Below are positions 44,847 to 53,684 of a stretch of DNA of 64,000 nt, piece after piece. The DNA is taken from assembly GCF_904846065.1 (NCBI RefSeq), contig NZ_CAJGZV010000001.1, forward strand, positions 1,798,001-1,862,000, written 5' to 3'. Position numbers and translations under genes: made by a program. How positions within the stretch are numbered: position 1 is the stretch's first letter; each line of letters begins with the position of its first letter. This DNA is from Psychrobacter immobilis (GTDB lineage: Bacteria; Pseudomonadota; Gammaproteobacteria; Pseudomonadales; Moraxellaceae). Under the pieces are notes generated by a model. That model saw only the letters and a list, made by a program, of their open reading frames with translations, was not told the DNA's origin and searched no databases.

Positions 44847-45461
44847 ATGAATAAGCGTTTATCTGGTTTACTTACCATGTCAGCAGTATTGTTTGCTGGC
44901 TCCGCAGTTGCTACTAATGCAAATGCTGTAGAAGCAAAAACCTCTCTTGCGATGATTTCACAAGATAACGCCTCCCATATCGATCGTGTACTTGGTGAGC
45001 TTAGCCGTCAACATGATGGTGCATCAAGTTTGGTGAAGTCAGCACGCCAACCAACTTCATTGGCACTTAGCAGCTCGCTGTTAGCCAGTGACACCTCTCA
45101 ACTGACTAATGATGAAGATGTATTAGAGCGTCTGACAGCCGTAGCCTCTAACTCGGTCAGTAAATTTAAGCAAACAGGCCTAGCCTCTTGGTATGGTCGT
45201 AAATTCCATGGTCGTAAAACAGCCAGTGGCGAAACATTCGATATGAATGGTTTGACAGCGGCGCATCGTTCACTGCCATTGAATTGCTATGTTAAAGTCA
45301 CGAATAAGACCAACGGTAAAAGCGTCGTGGTAAAAGTGAATGATCGTGGTCCATTCCATGGTAACCGTGTGCTAGATTTGTCTTATGGTGCTGCCAAAAA
45401 ACTCGGTATTACGGGTAAAGGTGTGGGTAATGTTGCTATTGAGCGCGTTTCAGGACCATAA
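44847..45461 (+). CDS. RlpA-like septal-ring protein / lytic transglycosylase domain
   Basis: A 204-residue exported protein. The signal peptide is MNKRLSGLLTMSAVLFAGSAVATNANA. A polar linker leads to a double-psi beta-barrel domain at about 112-203. That domain has ASWYGRKFHGRKTASGETF, AAHRSLPL and VKVNDRGPF, which keep the Glu, His and Asp residues needed in active RlpA enzymes. It lacks the C-terminal SPOR domain of full-length RlpA and has no lipobox, so septum targeting must differ. AGAGG precedes ATG. A strong terminator follows. Confidence 0.87.
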   Translation: MNKRLSGLLTMSAVLFAGSAVATNANAVEAKTSLAMISQDNASHIDRVLGELSRQHDGASSLVKSARQPTSLALSSSLLASDTSQLTNDEDVLERLTAVASNSVSKFKQTGLASWYGRKFHGRKTASGETFDMNGLTAAHRSLPLNCYVKVTNKTNGKSVVVKVNDRGPFHGNRVLDLSYGAAKKLGITGKGVGNVAIERVSGP

Positions 45462-45494
45462 TTCTAAAAAAACAGTCTATTTGTATTAGACTAT

Positions 45495-45531
45495 AAAAAG
45501 CGCCTAACACATCAGTGATTAGGCGCTTTTT
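45495..45531. terminator. bidirectional terminator between the RlpA-like gene and radA
   Basis: AAAAAGCGCCTAA pairs perfectly with TTAGGCGCTTTTT around an 11-base loop, with T runs on both strands. Confidence 0.92.
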
Positions 45532-45632
45532 ATGGTTTCAGTTTATTGTATCCATTAGGCTACAGATAAAGCTGTAGCGCTTAGCAATAATTTATAAAAC
45601 AAGGTGTAACCAAAATGATTAACCCTTACACC

Positions 45633-47072
45633 TTACAGTTCAAATGCACTTTCAATGGCATCATCGAGACGTTCAACGGCAATCACATTGATGCCTTTAA
45701 ATTGAGGAGCATCCTTAGCAGGCGCATTGGCTTTTGGGATAATGGCATGCTTAAATCCATGTTTCATCGCTTCCTTTAAACGTTCTTGACCGTTCGGTAC
45801 AGGGCGAATTTCACCCGACAATCCCACTTCACCAAATACGGCCAATGACGATGGCAAGGCTTTTTCTTTAATACTTGAGGCACAAGCCAACAATACCGCT
45901 AAGTCAGACCCAGTCTCTATAACCTTGACACCACCGACGACGTTGACATACACATCTTGTCCGCTGGTATGAATACCGCCATGACGATGCATGACGGCCA
46001 GCAGCATGGACAGACGCTGAAAATCCAATCCTAATGCCATTCGTCTAGGTGATCCTTGCGAATCATCGACTAACGCTTGTACCTCCACCAACAAGGGTCG
46101 TGTGCCTTCGCGGCTGACCATGACGACAGATCCAGCAACAGGTTTGTCATAGCGACTCAAAAATATCGCTGATGGATTGGCGACCTCTTTCAGCCCCATA
46201 TCCGTCATACCGAAAATACCTAATTCGTTGACGGCACCGAAGCGGTTTTTAACGGCACGAATCATCCGAAAACGTGAGTCTGATTGACCTTCAAAATATA
46301 AGACCGTATCAACCATGTGTTCAAGAACGCGCGGCCCTGCGAGCGTGCCTTCCTTGGTCACGTGACCCACTAAAAATAGCGCGGTGCCAGTCTGTTTGGC
46401 ATAGCGAGTCAAGATAGCCGCAGACTCTCGAATTTGACTGACGCCGCCAGGTGCAGAATTGATTGCATCCGTATAAATGGTTTGAATAGAGTCAATAATA
46501 GCGATGGCGGGCTGCTCTTGAGTCAAGGCGGCACAAATAGTTTCTACATTGGTTTCGGCAAGTACGCGTAATCTATCAGCTGGTAAATCTAAGCGTCTAG
46601 CGCGCATAGCAACCTGTGCCAATGATTCTTCACCAGTCACATACAAGGCGCTACCTGCCAATGAGTCGGCACGTGCCATATTAGTCGCAGTTTGCAGCAA
46701 AATCGTCGATTTACCGATACCAGGGTCACCGCCGATTAAAACGACTGAACCAGCAACCAATCCACCACCAAGTACACGATCAAACTCACTAATACCAGTT
46801 GGTAAGCGTGTGTCTAGCGTTACGCTCACGGCATTGAGCGGCATGACCGCACTATGCGTACCCGAATAATTTCCTGCTGGTGCACCACCTGATTCACGAG
46901 AGGCTGATCGATTTGCTGCTGGTTTAGAAACGTTTTTATTGTGATGCGGCATGCTCACATTTGGTGCTTCGACCAAGCTATTCCATTCACCGCAATCGGT
47001 ACATTGCCCTGCCCACTTGCCAAAATGCGCGCCGCAATGCTGACAGACATAACTGCTCTTATTTTTTGCCAT
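45633..47072 (-). CDS. radA: DNA repair protein RadA (Sms)
   Basis: RecA-like ATPase that drives branch migration of recombination intermediates. The 479-residue protein shows the N-terminal C4 zinc finger (Cys10, Cys13, Cys24, Cys27), Walker A GGDPGIGKST at about 112-121, the RadA-specific KNRFG motif, and a C-terminal Lon-like domain with SSLAVFGEVGLSGEIRPV. A Ser/Asn/Gly-rich linker separates finger and ATPase. It is transcribed alone on the minus strand. Confidence 0.95.
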   Translation of the reverse strand: MAKNKSSYVCQHCGAHFGKWAGQCTDCGEWNSLVEAPNVSMPHHNKNVSKPAANRSASRESGGAPAGNYSGTHSAVMPLNAVSVTLDTRLPTGISEFDRVLGGGLVAGSVVLIGGDPGIGKSTILLQTATNMARADSLAGSALYVTGEESLAQVAMRARRLDLPADRLRVLAETNVETICAALTQEQPAIAIIDSIQTIYTDAINSAPGGVSQIRESAAILTRYAKQTGTALFLVGHVTKEGTLAGPRVLEHMVDTVLYFEGQSDSRFRMIRAVKNRFGAVNELGIFGMTDMGLKEVANPSAIFLSRYDKPVAGSVVMVSREGTRPLLVEVQALVDDSQGSPRRMALGLDFQRLSMLLAVMHRHGGIHTSGQDVYVNVVGGVKVIETGSDLAVLLACASSIKEKALPSSLAVFGEVGLSGEIRPVPNGQERLKEAMKHGFKHAIIPKANAPAKDAPQFKGINVIAVERLDDAIESAFEL

Positions 47073-47428
47073 AACGTATGAACCTTATTCAAGTGTCCAA
47101 TCAAGATTAATTGATAAAATATCGTGACGCTCTGATAAGCGTTAATTTGAGAATGATCTTTGAGATAAATTAGCCATCAGTACGATGGACTAGATCTTAT
47201 AGAAGAGGTGATGCTAAATGTGATGAATAGCTAGATATAGGAAAAGTAGCAAGCGCTGTCTTGAGAACTTAATGGAAATTATAAATCTAACAGACAGCGT
47301 AAATAGTAGCGCGGAAAACACGTTGAAATATTAGGGATGTATTGAACATTTAAAAATACGCAGAGCTAATCGATGCGCATTTAGCAAAAATGTATTCGAG
47401 ACAAGTACAATATTCAACACATCCTCAT
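47073..47428. other. 356-bp region between lptB and radA with inverted repeats
   Basis: Serves as the lptB 3' region and radA upstream region. GGGATGTATTGAACAT (47334-47349) and its imperfect inverse ATATTCAACACATCCT (47409-47424) flank about 60 bases right after the lptB stop. CGCTGTCT and AGACAGCG (47254-47261, 47292-47299) form a second dyad. Neither has a terminator-type T tract. No gene is seen. Confidence 0.45.
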
Positions 47429-48208
47429 TTATACGTGAAAGTCTTTACCCAAATAAACAGCTTTCACCAATTCATTTTCTAACACTTCACTAGAAGTACC
47501 CTCAGCAATAATAGCACCTTCTGAGACGATATAAGCTTTCTCACAAATAGCCAAGGTATCGCGAACGTTATGATCAGTAATCAAAACACCAATACCACGA
47601 TTTTTGAGGGTCAAAATAACGTCTTTGATATCACCAACAGAGATAGGATCCACGCCTGCAAATGGCTCATCTAATAAAATGAATTTTGGGTCAGCCGCCA
47701 ATGCACGGGCAATTTCACAGCGACGACGCTCACCACCTGATACGCTCATGCCTAATGATTTTCGTACATGCTCTAGATGGAATTCACCGATTAGTTTTTC
47801 CAGCTCTTGCTTTTGCTCGCTTTTACTCAATTCTTTGCGAGTTTCTAAAATAGCCAAGATGTTGTCTTCGATAGACAATTTGCGAAAGATAGATGCTTCT
47901 TGTGGTAAATAACCAATACCCGCACGCGCACGCTCATGCATGGCATATTTAGACAGATCCATTTTTCCTAAAGTGACACGGCCTTTGTCCATATTGACCA
48001 ACCCTACCACCATATAAAAGCTGGTTGTCTTCCCTGCACCATTTGGACCTAATAAACCAACGACCTGCCCTTGTTCTACGGAGAAAGAGACATCTTTCAC
48101 AACCCAGCGCTTACCATAGCGTTTGCCTAGATTTTGCATTGATAGTCGCGTCGCAGGTGCTACGTTATTGTTGGTTGCTAAAGGGTTTGTATTTTTATTA
48201 TCACTCAT
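47429..48208 (-). CDS. lptB: LPS export ABC transporter ATPase LptB
   Basis: Cytoplasmic ATPase powering LptB2FGC extraction of LPS. The 259 residues include Walker [10 protein letters not shown] (54-62), signature SGGERRR and Walker [14 protein letters not shown]. The first 20 residues are an Asn-rich extension absent from E. coli LptB. It is last in the kdsD-kdsC-lptC-lptA-lptB series, 79 bases after lptA. No rpoN follows, unlike in many Gammaproteobacteria. Confidence 0.95.
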   Translation of the reverse strand: MSDNKNTNPLATNNNVAPATRLSMQNLGKRYGKRWVVKDVSFSVEQGQVVGLLGPNGAGKTTSFYMVVGLVNMDKGRVTLGKMDLSKYAMHERARAGIGYLPQEASIFRKLSIEDNILAILETRKELSKSEQKQELEKLIGEFHLEHVRKSLGMSVSGGERRRCEIARALAADPKFILLDEPFAGVDPISVGDIKDVILTLKNRGIGVLITDHNVRDTLAICEKAYIVSEGAIIAEGTSSEVLENELVKAVYLGKDFHV

Positions 48209-48287
48209 AACTTACTCATACGGTTGCAGAATTCAAGCACTGATACACTAAAGGGTGTTGATACAGTTACATTAACCATTCAGATTT

Positions 48288-48866
48288 TTAGCGGATGCTA
48301 CTTTGGCTACCATTACTACTGGGCGGAAAAACCAACTCTACGCGCTGATTACCGCCAGCAGTTGCTTCAACATCACCAGCTTTTAGGCTATAACGAATGA
48401 CATTACCCGCAAAACTTGCGCCATTTTGAACCAACTTAGCATTACCCGTCAAAGTAACAATACCAGTGACCGCATTATAATCAATCTTATTGGCTTGACC
48501 TTTTGCCAGCCCTTTTTCTTGTGTGACTACCTGTTGCATGGTTGCAGGGCGTCCGGTCGCTACTGCTGAATTGATACTGCGACCCTGTGATAGGTTAACC
48601 GTAATGTTATCAGCGGTCATTTTAAACGTACCTTGAGTGATAATGACACTACCCGAGTAGCTGGTAACGCCTGTACGCTCACTATAGGTCGCTTTATCAG
48701 CCAATAGTTTGATTTCTTGATTGGCATCTGATGGCAGCGCATGACTGTAAAGTGGTAGTGCCAGCAGCATAACCGTTGGCAGCACATGTAATTGACGCAA
48801 GCGGCACGATGTTAGATTGAAGCGTGCTAATGATGAGCGCAAATTAGGCAAAAATTTAGATGTCAT
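48288..48866 (-). CDS. lptA: LPS transport periplasmic protein LptA
   Basis: Periplasmic bridge protein for LPS. The start at 48866 (MTSKFLPNLRSS) gives 192 residues and has GAGTG seven bases upstream; an upstream in-frame ATG would add 13 unrelated residues. A signal peptide (VLPTVMLLALPLYSHA) precedes an OstA-like beta-jellyroll with ITQGTFKMTADNITVNL and ATGRPATMQQV. It lies between lptC and lptB. Confidence 0.92.
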   Translation of the reverse strand: MTSKFLPNLRSSLARFNLTSCRLRQLHVLPTVMLLALPLYSHALPSDANQEIKLLADKATYSERTGVTSYSGSVIITQGTFKMTADNITVNLSQGRSINSAVATGRPATMQQVVTQEKGLAKGQANKIDYNAVTGIVTLTGNAKLVQNGASFAGNVIRYSLKAGDVEATAGGNQRVELVFPPSSNGSQSSIR

Positions 48867-48956
48867 AAAAATCACTCGTTTTATAATGGGTAGTAGGATT
48901 TGCAAACTTTATGCTAGCTGCTATTTTTATTACATAGTCAATAAGAGCTATTGCGA

Positions 48957-49541
48957 TCAAAACAATGCTTTATCTTGGCGGTCAGCTGGAGTAAAAGCAA
49001 CAGCCACTTGACCAAACTCATATTCACCGGTCTCAAGGTTGGCGGTCATGCTAGAAGCTTCAAACCGATTCATGCCTTGCTCAATCTTAACAGGCGCGTC
49101 ACTATATACTTGCCCTGATTTAGTATTGCCTTTAAGGATACTACCTGTCACCTTTATCGGTTCAATATCTGGCGCGTCTTTATTGCCTTCACTAACCAGT
49201 GAAAAGCCCCCTGACAAACTGAGCTCACCCGTCTGCTGACTGATAGCAGCACTACCCGCTTCAATACGATAACGCTGCTCTGCCGATGGCTCCCAATTCA
49301 TAGTGATGCCTGACATCTCGTCTAAATTGGTCTCTGGATTGTGCGTCAATGTTTTGGCAGTCAGCTCATACTCAGTTTCGCCTTTCTCATTAGTCTGTAC
49401 CGCTTTGATATCTGTTGCTTCATAATCAACATCGGTCGCTTCCATACTAACTGGCGGCGCTACCTCTCCTTGCTGTTGAAAAAACCAACCTGCAATACCA
49501 GCAATAATCAAGGCAAGAACTATTAAAACACGAGTATTCAC
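48957..49541 (-). CDS. lptC: LPS export protein LptC
   Basis: Inner-membrane bitopic protein that passes LPS from LptB2FG to LptA. The 194 residues start with one membrane helix (VLIVLALIIAGIAGWFF) followed by a periplasmic beta-jellyroll. MNWEPSAEQRYRIEAGSAAI and the repeated beta-strand pattern fit LptC. Its start overlaps the end of kdsC by four bases, showing translational coupling. Confidence 0.9.
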   Translation of the reverse strand: MNTRVLIVLALIIAGIAGWFFQQQGEVAPPVSMEATDVDYEATDIKAVQTNEKGETEYELTAKTLTHNPETNLDEMSGITMNWEPSAEQRYRIEAGSAAISQQTGELSLSGGFSLVSEGNKDAPDIEPIKVTGSILKGNTKSGQVYSDAPVKIEQGMNRFEASSMTANLETGEYEFGQVAVAFTPADRQDKALF

Positions 49542-50107
49542 GACAAATTATCCTGAGTTTTTGCTGCATCAAGCGTATAGTGCGCGATGAAGTCTTGATA
49601 GTGTCCATGACCTTTCAAAATGAGGTCACATACTTCACGTACAGCGCCAGTGCCACCTGCTCGGGTGGTGACCATGTCACTGCGATTGATGACTTCAGCA
49701 TGCGCATTGGGTACTGTTGCAGCAAATCCAACGGTCTGCATCGCTTTAATGTCTGGTAAATCATCGCCCATATAAGCGCAATCGGCAGCCGTGATATTGA
49801 GCGCTGGATCAAGTATGGTTAGCAGCTCATTTAAAGCAACCAGCTTATCATCACGACCTTGCACCACATAATTAACGCCCATTTCCGCGGCGCGCTTATC
49901 TACCATGGCACTGCTACGACCTGTAATAATAGCCGTCAAAATGCCATAACGTGCTAACGACTTAACGCCTACGCCATCATGGACAGAAAAGGCCTTGGTC
50001 TCGATACCATTGGCATCATAGATAATTTGACCGTTTGATAAAATACCATCGACATCCATTATCAACAGCTTTACTTGTCCGGCTTTTTTGATTAAGTCTT
50101 GCATCAT
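49538..50107 (-). CDS. kdsC: 3-deoxy-D-manno-octulosonate-8-phosphate phosphatase
   Basis: HAD-family phosphatase giving free Kdo for LPS. The nucleophile motif is MDVDGIL with Asp18 and Asp20, followed by FSVHDGVGVKSLARYGI, ITGRSS and CAYMGDDLPDIKAM. The 189-residue length is slightly longer than E. coli KdsC. It is flanked by kdsD and lptC in the usual order. Confidence 0.95.
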   Translation of the reverse strand: MMQDLIKKAGQVKLLIMDVDGILSNGQIIYDANGIETKAFSVHDGVGVKSLARYGILTAIITGRSSAMVDKRAAEMGVNYVVQGRDDKLVALNELLTILDPALNITAADCAYMGDDLPDIKAMQTVGFAATVPNAHAEVINRSDMVTTRAGGTGAVREVCDLILKGHGHYQDFIAHYTLDAAKTQDNLS

Positions 50108-50203
50108 GTCCCTCTTTCTTAAGGCTATTTTTTACATTTTATTGTTATAAATCGATACTGTGTGAATCTATACTGTACAAACCGATATCTTTATTAATTC
50201 TAT

Positions 50204-51196
50204 TTATTTTACACCGGCTTGTAACAAATCATGTACCGTAATAATTGCTTCTAAACGATCTTGGTCGTCAATAATTAGCAACTGGCTAATACCATTTTCA
50301 TTCATCACACTGAGCGCATCTGATGCGCGCATGGTCTTGCTAATGCGCCGTGGATTACTAACCATTACTTCACTCATCGGCGTTTGCAAATCGATGCCCT
50401 TTTCTAGACCACGGCGTAGGTCACCATCTGTAAATACCCCAACCACCTTATCATTATCATCGGTCACCACTGTCATTCCTAAGCGCCCAGCAGACATAGT
50501 AAAAAGCGCTTCTTGCAGTGGCGCTTGCTGATGAATGAGCGGCAAATCTTCCGACTTAGTATGCATTAAATCTTCAACTCGCGTTAGCAGCTGACGACCC
50601 AATGCGCCTGCTGGATGCGATAATGCGAAATCCTCTGAGGTAAAGTTGCGCGCATGGACTAAGGCAACGGCCAATGCATCGCCAAGCGCTAAGGTCGCCG
50701 TGGTACTGGAAGTAGGAGCAAGATTAAGTGGACAAGCCTCTTGCGATTTACCGAGCGTCAATACAATGTTCGCGGCACGAGGCAACATACCGCGCTTATC
50801 ACGGCTAATACTAATCAGTGGAATATTTAGGTGTTTGACCACTGGCAGCAGCATCTTAATCTCATCAGACTCACCAGAGTTAGAGATAGCAAGCAGTACA
50901 TCACCTTTTACCAACATGCCTAAATCTCCATGCCCAGCTTCACCAGGATGCATAAAAAAGGCTGGCGTGCCAGTAGAGGCAAACGTCGCCGCTATTTTAC
51001 GCCCAATCAATCCTGACTTACCCATACCAGTGACCACGACTCGACCCTTACAAGCCAAAATAATATCGCATGCTTGTGCAAACCTATCGTCTATCTGCTC
51101 TGTTAGCAAAGCCAATGCCGATATCTCAGTGTTAATCGCTTCGATGGCCTTACTAATAAACTGCTCATGGGTTAGATTGATTTGGGTATTACTCAT
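50204..51196 (-). CDS. kdsD: arabinose-5-phosphate isomerase
   Basis: Isomerises ribulose-5-phosphate to arabinose-5-phosphate, the first step to Kdo. The 330-residue protein has an N-terminal SIS domain (GMGKSGLIGRKIAATFASTG, HPGEAGHGDLGM, AISNSGESDE) and two C-terminal CBS domains starting at about 210. Family length and order match. It begins the LPS operon and is 96 bases ahead of kdsC. Confidence 0.95.
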   Translation of the reverse strand: MSNTQINLTHEQFISKAIEAINTEISALALLTEQIDDRFAQACDIILACKGRVVVTGMGKSGLIGRKIAATFASTGTPAFFMHPGEAGHGDLGMLVKGDVLLAISNSGESDEIKMLLPVVKHLNIPLISISRDKRGMLPRAANIVLTLGKSQEACPLNLAPTSSTTATLALGDALAVALVHARNFTSEDFALSHPAGALGRQLLTRVEDLMHTKSEDLPLIHQQAPLQEALFTMSAGRLGMTVVTDDNDKVVGVFTDGDLRRGLEKGIDLQTPMSEVMVSNPRRISKTMRASDALSVMNENGISQLLIIDDQDRLEAIITVHDLLQAGVK

Positions 51197-51329
51197 GGAT
51201 TCGCTCTATTTTATAATGAATCAATACTGTATTTTACTATACTATGCCCAATATTAATAATAATCTAAGAAACCAATCACTAACAACTCGGCACGTCATT
51301 TCAGACCATTATTATACGTTTGTTTATAC

Positions 51330-51359
51330 AAAAAAAACCCACTATAAAAAGCAGGTTTT
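51330..51359 (-). terminator. terminator after hfq
   Basis: On the minus strand, AAAACCTGC pairs with GTGGGTTTT (two G-T wobbles) and runs into eight T's. It lies about 67 bases after the hfq stop. Confidence 0.7.
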
Positions 51360-51425
51360 GATCGGATAAATCACGTATTAGTAATGCACCTTCGATAATG
51401 AATCTTGCTCTCTAACCCTTAGTCT

Positions 51426-51956
51426 CTAACCATTGTTATCATTAGATCCATCATTTGGTTTTTCCTCAAAACCCGTATTTTCTGCTGGGTTTTCGAAACC
51501 ACGGTCTTGACCAAAACCGCCACGCTCAAAGCCACGCTCCTGACTCTGACCAAAGCTACCACGCTCAAAACCACGATCTTGGCCTTGGCTAAAGCCGCCA
51601 CGATTAAAACCACTGCGATTAGACGCAAAACCGCGTTCTTCAAAGCCACCTGTGCTAGCAGGATTACTACCGCGTTCAAATCCGCCGCCTTGATAACCTG
51701 CTGGAGCAGCGCTTTGCGGTTGGGTGCTCGTACCTGTCGTCGTACTGCTACGTGGATTACGTGCCGGCACGACGGTTGAGATAGCGTGTTTGTATACCAT
51801 TTGACTGACAGTGTTTTTGAGCAATACCACGTACTGATCAAATGATTCAATCTGACCTTGCAGCTTGATACCATTGACCAAAAAAATAGAGACAGGAATG
51901 CGATCTTTGCGCAGCGAGTTCAAAAACGGATCTTGTAAAGTTTGTCCTTTTGACAT
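51426..51956 (-). CDS. hfq: RNA chaperone Hfq with long glycine-rich tail
   Basis: Sm-like hexameric RNA chaperone that pairs small RNAs with mRNAs. Residues 1-66 are a normal Hfq core: [37 protein letters not shown] and [12 protein letters not shown]. The tail of about 110 residues is Gly/Arg/Phe-rich with RGGFGQ- and ERGF-type units, then an acidic end DGSNDNNG. Long Gly-rich tails are known for Acinetobacter and Moraxella Hfq. It lies downstream of miaA but across a 487-bp gap rather than directly coupled, and no hflX follows. Confidence 0.96.
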   Translation of the reverse strand: MSKGQTLQDPFLNSLRKDRIPVSIFLVNGIKLQGQIESFDQYVVLLKNTVSQMVYKHAISTVVPARNPRSSTTTGTSTQPQSAAPAGYQGGGFERGSNPASTGGFEERGFASNRSGFNRGGFSQGQDRGFERGSFGQSQERGFERGGFGQDRGFENPAENTGFEEKPNDGSNDNNG

Positions 51957-52443
51957 GAGAGCTCTCCTAAATATTATTAATTATGTTTTAGTGCCAATTA
52001 TTTTAAGTGTTAATTTAATTATAATGGCTAACGGCAGATACAATAATAAATTTTCTTTATAAAACGTATCTAAATAAACGCTACTTGTTCTTAAGTGATT
52101 CCACTTTATCGCGAATACATTATTATTGTAAATAATTAAGTAACTAGTTGTTTCATTAGTTATTTTTATCAACAAACGTCAATTAATATTGATTAAATAC
52201 ACAGTTAGGCTAGTATTACACCTACTATTTTGATGAATTTAAATTATAACAGCTATCTACGATTTATTTTGATACTAATTGTCATTACTTTCGAATAGTT
52301 GCATAGAGCTTTTTGCAATACTATATTTTTAGTACACCATATTGTATTTATAAGGTATTAACTCATACCATATTTTGAGACGATTTATCTCAGTTTTATC
52401 ACCATTTTTAAAATGAGGACACGCCCTACTATCATTGAGAGAT
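51957..52443. other. 487-bp gap between miaA and hfq containing a solo element end
   Basis: Very AT-rich spacer. The part at 52384-52429 is a diverged copy of the right end of the 36258-36434 element (see that entry). The rest probably contains an hfq promoter. No gene with a start signal is seen. Confidence 0.55.
52384..52429. mobile_element. solo end related to the 36258-36434 MITE-like element
   Basis: Aligns with 36389-36434 over 46 bases with about 7 differences, including the terminal GGACACGCC-CTAC against AGACACATC-CTAG. I find no matching left end in the miaA-hfq gap, so it may be the relic of a larger deleted element. A 13-base part, GGCGTGTCCTCAT (read on the minus strand, 52413-52425), also recurs at 11966-11978. 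Confidence 0.5.
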
Positions 52444-53592
52444 TTAATATAAATAGTCTCTTGCCTGCGCCATGGTAGTGAATGCTTTTACCACCATATT
52501 GCGGTCTATAGAATAGCCTTCCTCGCTAGAGGTATCGGCTGCTATCGCCCCATCCATGGAATTACTAGGCAATTGCATGACTTTGCGTAACCATGTGTAC
52601 TGACGTTTTGCCAATTGTCTTGTCGCATATAATGCCTTATTTTGCATTTGCTGACAAGCAAGTGCCTCGGTCGCACCATCAGATAAGCTTGATTGAGCTG
52701 AAGACTGGAACACTTCAAAAGCACTGTAAAATTGCGCTTTGTCTAGATGAGGCTGTTCAAATACTGGGTGATCGATATGTACTAGGTATTCTAGTACTTG
52801 GCGATAACCAACGCAGCGCATGGATGGTAGATTTGGTGTTAAAGGATAGCGCTCCAGCAGACCAATGACCTCAGTCACCAACCCGTCATTCCACATGATA
52901 TCTAAACGCTGCTCGATACGTGTATGCAACCATGGACGATCAGGCATGACTATCAATGCATGCCATTGCTGATTGGGATTATTTGCCAATGCCTGCTTGG
53001 GCTTTCGCTGCCAGTCACTTATAGGAATATCAGTTTGCAGATAAACTTCAACTGCTCGGGTGATGCGCTGAGTATCAGTCGCATTAAGGCGCTCATGGCT
53101 GATCGGATCTATCTCACCCAAATAGTCGTAAAGCGCACTAATGCCTTTATCTTGCCTCCACTGCTCCACACGTGCGCGAACACTATCATCACTATCAGGT
53201 ACTGGAGATAGCCCGTCTAGCAGCGCCATGTAATACATCATAGTACCGCCAACCAGCAACGGTATTTTGCCATTCTCGTGACAGCTATCAATCAAACGGG
53301 CAACGTCATGCACAAATTCGGCGACGCTATAGCTCTGCATAGGATCGATAATATCAACCAAATGATGTGGATAACGCGCCAACTCAATAGCGGTTGGTTT
53401 TGCCGTACCGATATTCATATCACGATAAATCAGCGCTGAATCTACTGAAATTAGCTCATAACGCCCTGTATCATATAACTCATAAGCCAGTGCAGTCTTG
53501 CCACTTGCTGTCGGCGCCATCAAACACACCACGCTATTATCCGCTAAATTGGCGTTTAGGCGATAAGATGAGCTGTCGGATGAAAGTTGCAT
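52444..53592 (-). CDS. miaA: tRNA dimethylallyltransferase MiaA
   Basis: Adds the isopentenyl group to A37 of tRNAs reading U-starting codons. The P-loop APTASGKT is at 26-33, followed by LISVDSALIYRDMNIGTAKP, the PHHLVDIIDP block, VGGTMMYYMALLDGLS and MRCVGYRQVLEYL. The 382 residues exceed the family norm of about 316. An Asp/Ser-rich insert near 345-365 and a loop with QSSLSDGATEALACQQ make up the difference. It lies between mutL and hfq in the conserved order. Confidence 0.95.
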   Translation of the reverse strand: MQLSSDSSSYRLNANLADNSVVCLMAPTASGKTALAYELYDTGRYELISVDSALIYRDMNIGTAKPTAIELARYPHHLVDIIDPMQSYSVAEFVHDVARLIDSCHENGKIPLLVGGTMMYYMALLDGLSPVPDSDDSVRARVEQWRQDKGISALYDYLGEIDPISHERLNATDTQRITRAVEVYLQTDIPISDWQRKPKQALANNPNQQWHALIVMPDRPWLHTRIEQRLDIMWNDGLVTEVIGLLERYPLTPNLPSMRCVGYRQVLEYLVHIDHPVFEQPHLDKAQFYSAFEVFQSSAQSSLSDGATEALACQQMQNKALYATRQLAKRQYTWLRKVMQLPSNSMDGAIAADTSSEEGYSIDRNMVVKAFTTMAQARDYLY

Positions 53593-53684
53593 AGGCTTGC
53601 CTTTATTAATGATATTAGTAGCAATAAATAACTTTGAGCGGTGTCATTGCTAGAATTTGCTTATTATATTTTTTGTCGTTATAG

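Noticed and set aside
51419..51874. Open frame overlapping hfq in another frame, rich in Val/Ala/Leu
   Set aside because: It mirrors the repetitive Gly/Arg tail of hfq, which is clearly the real gene.
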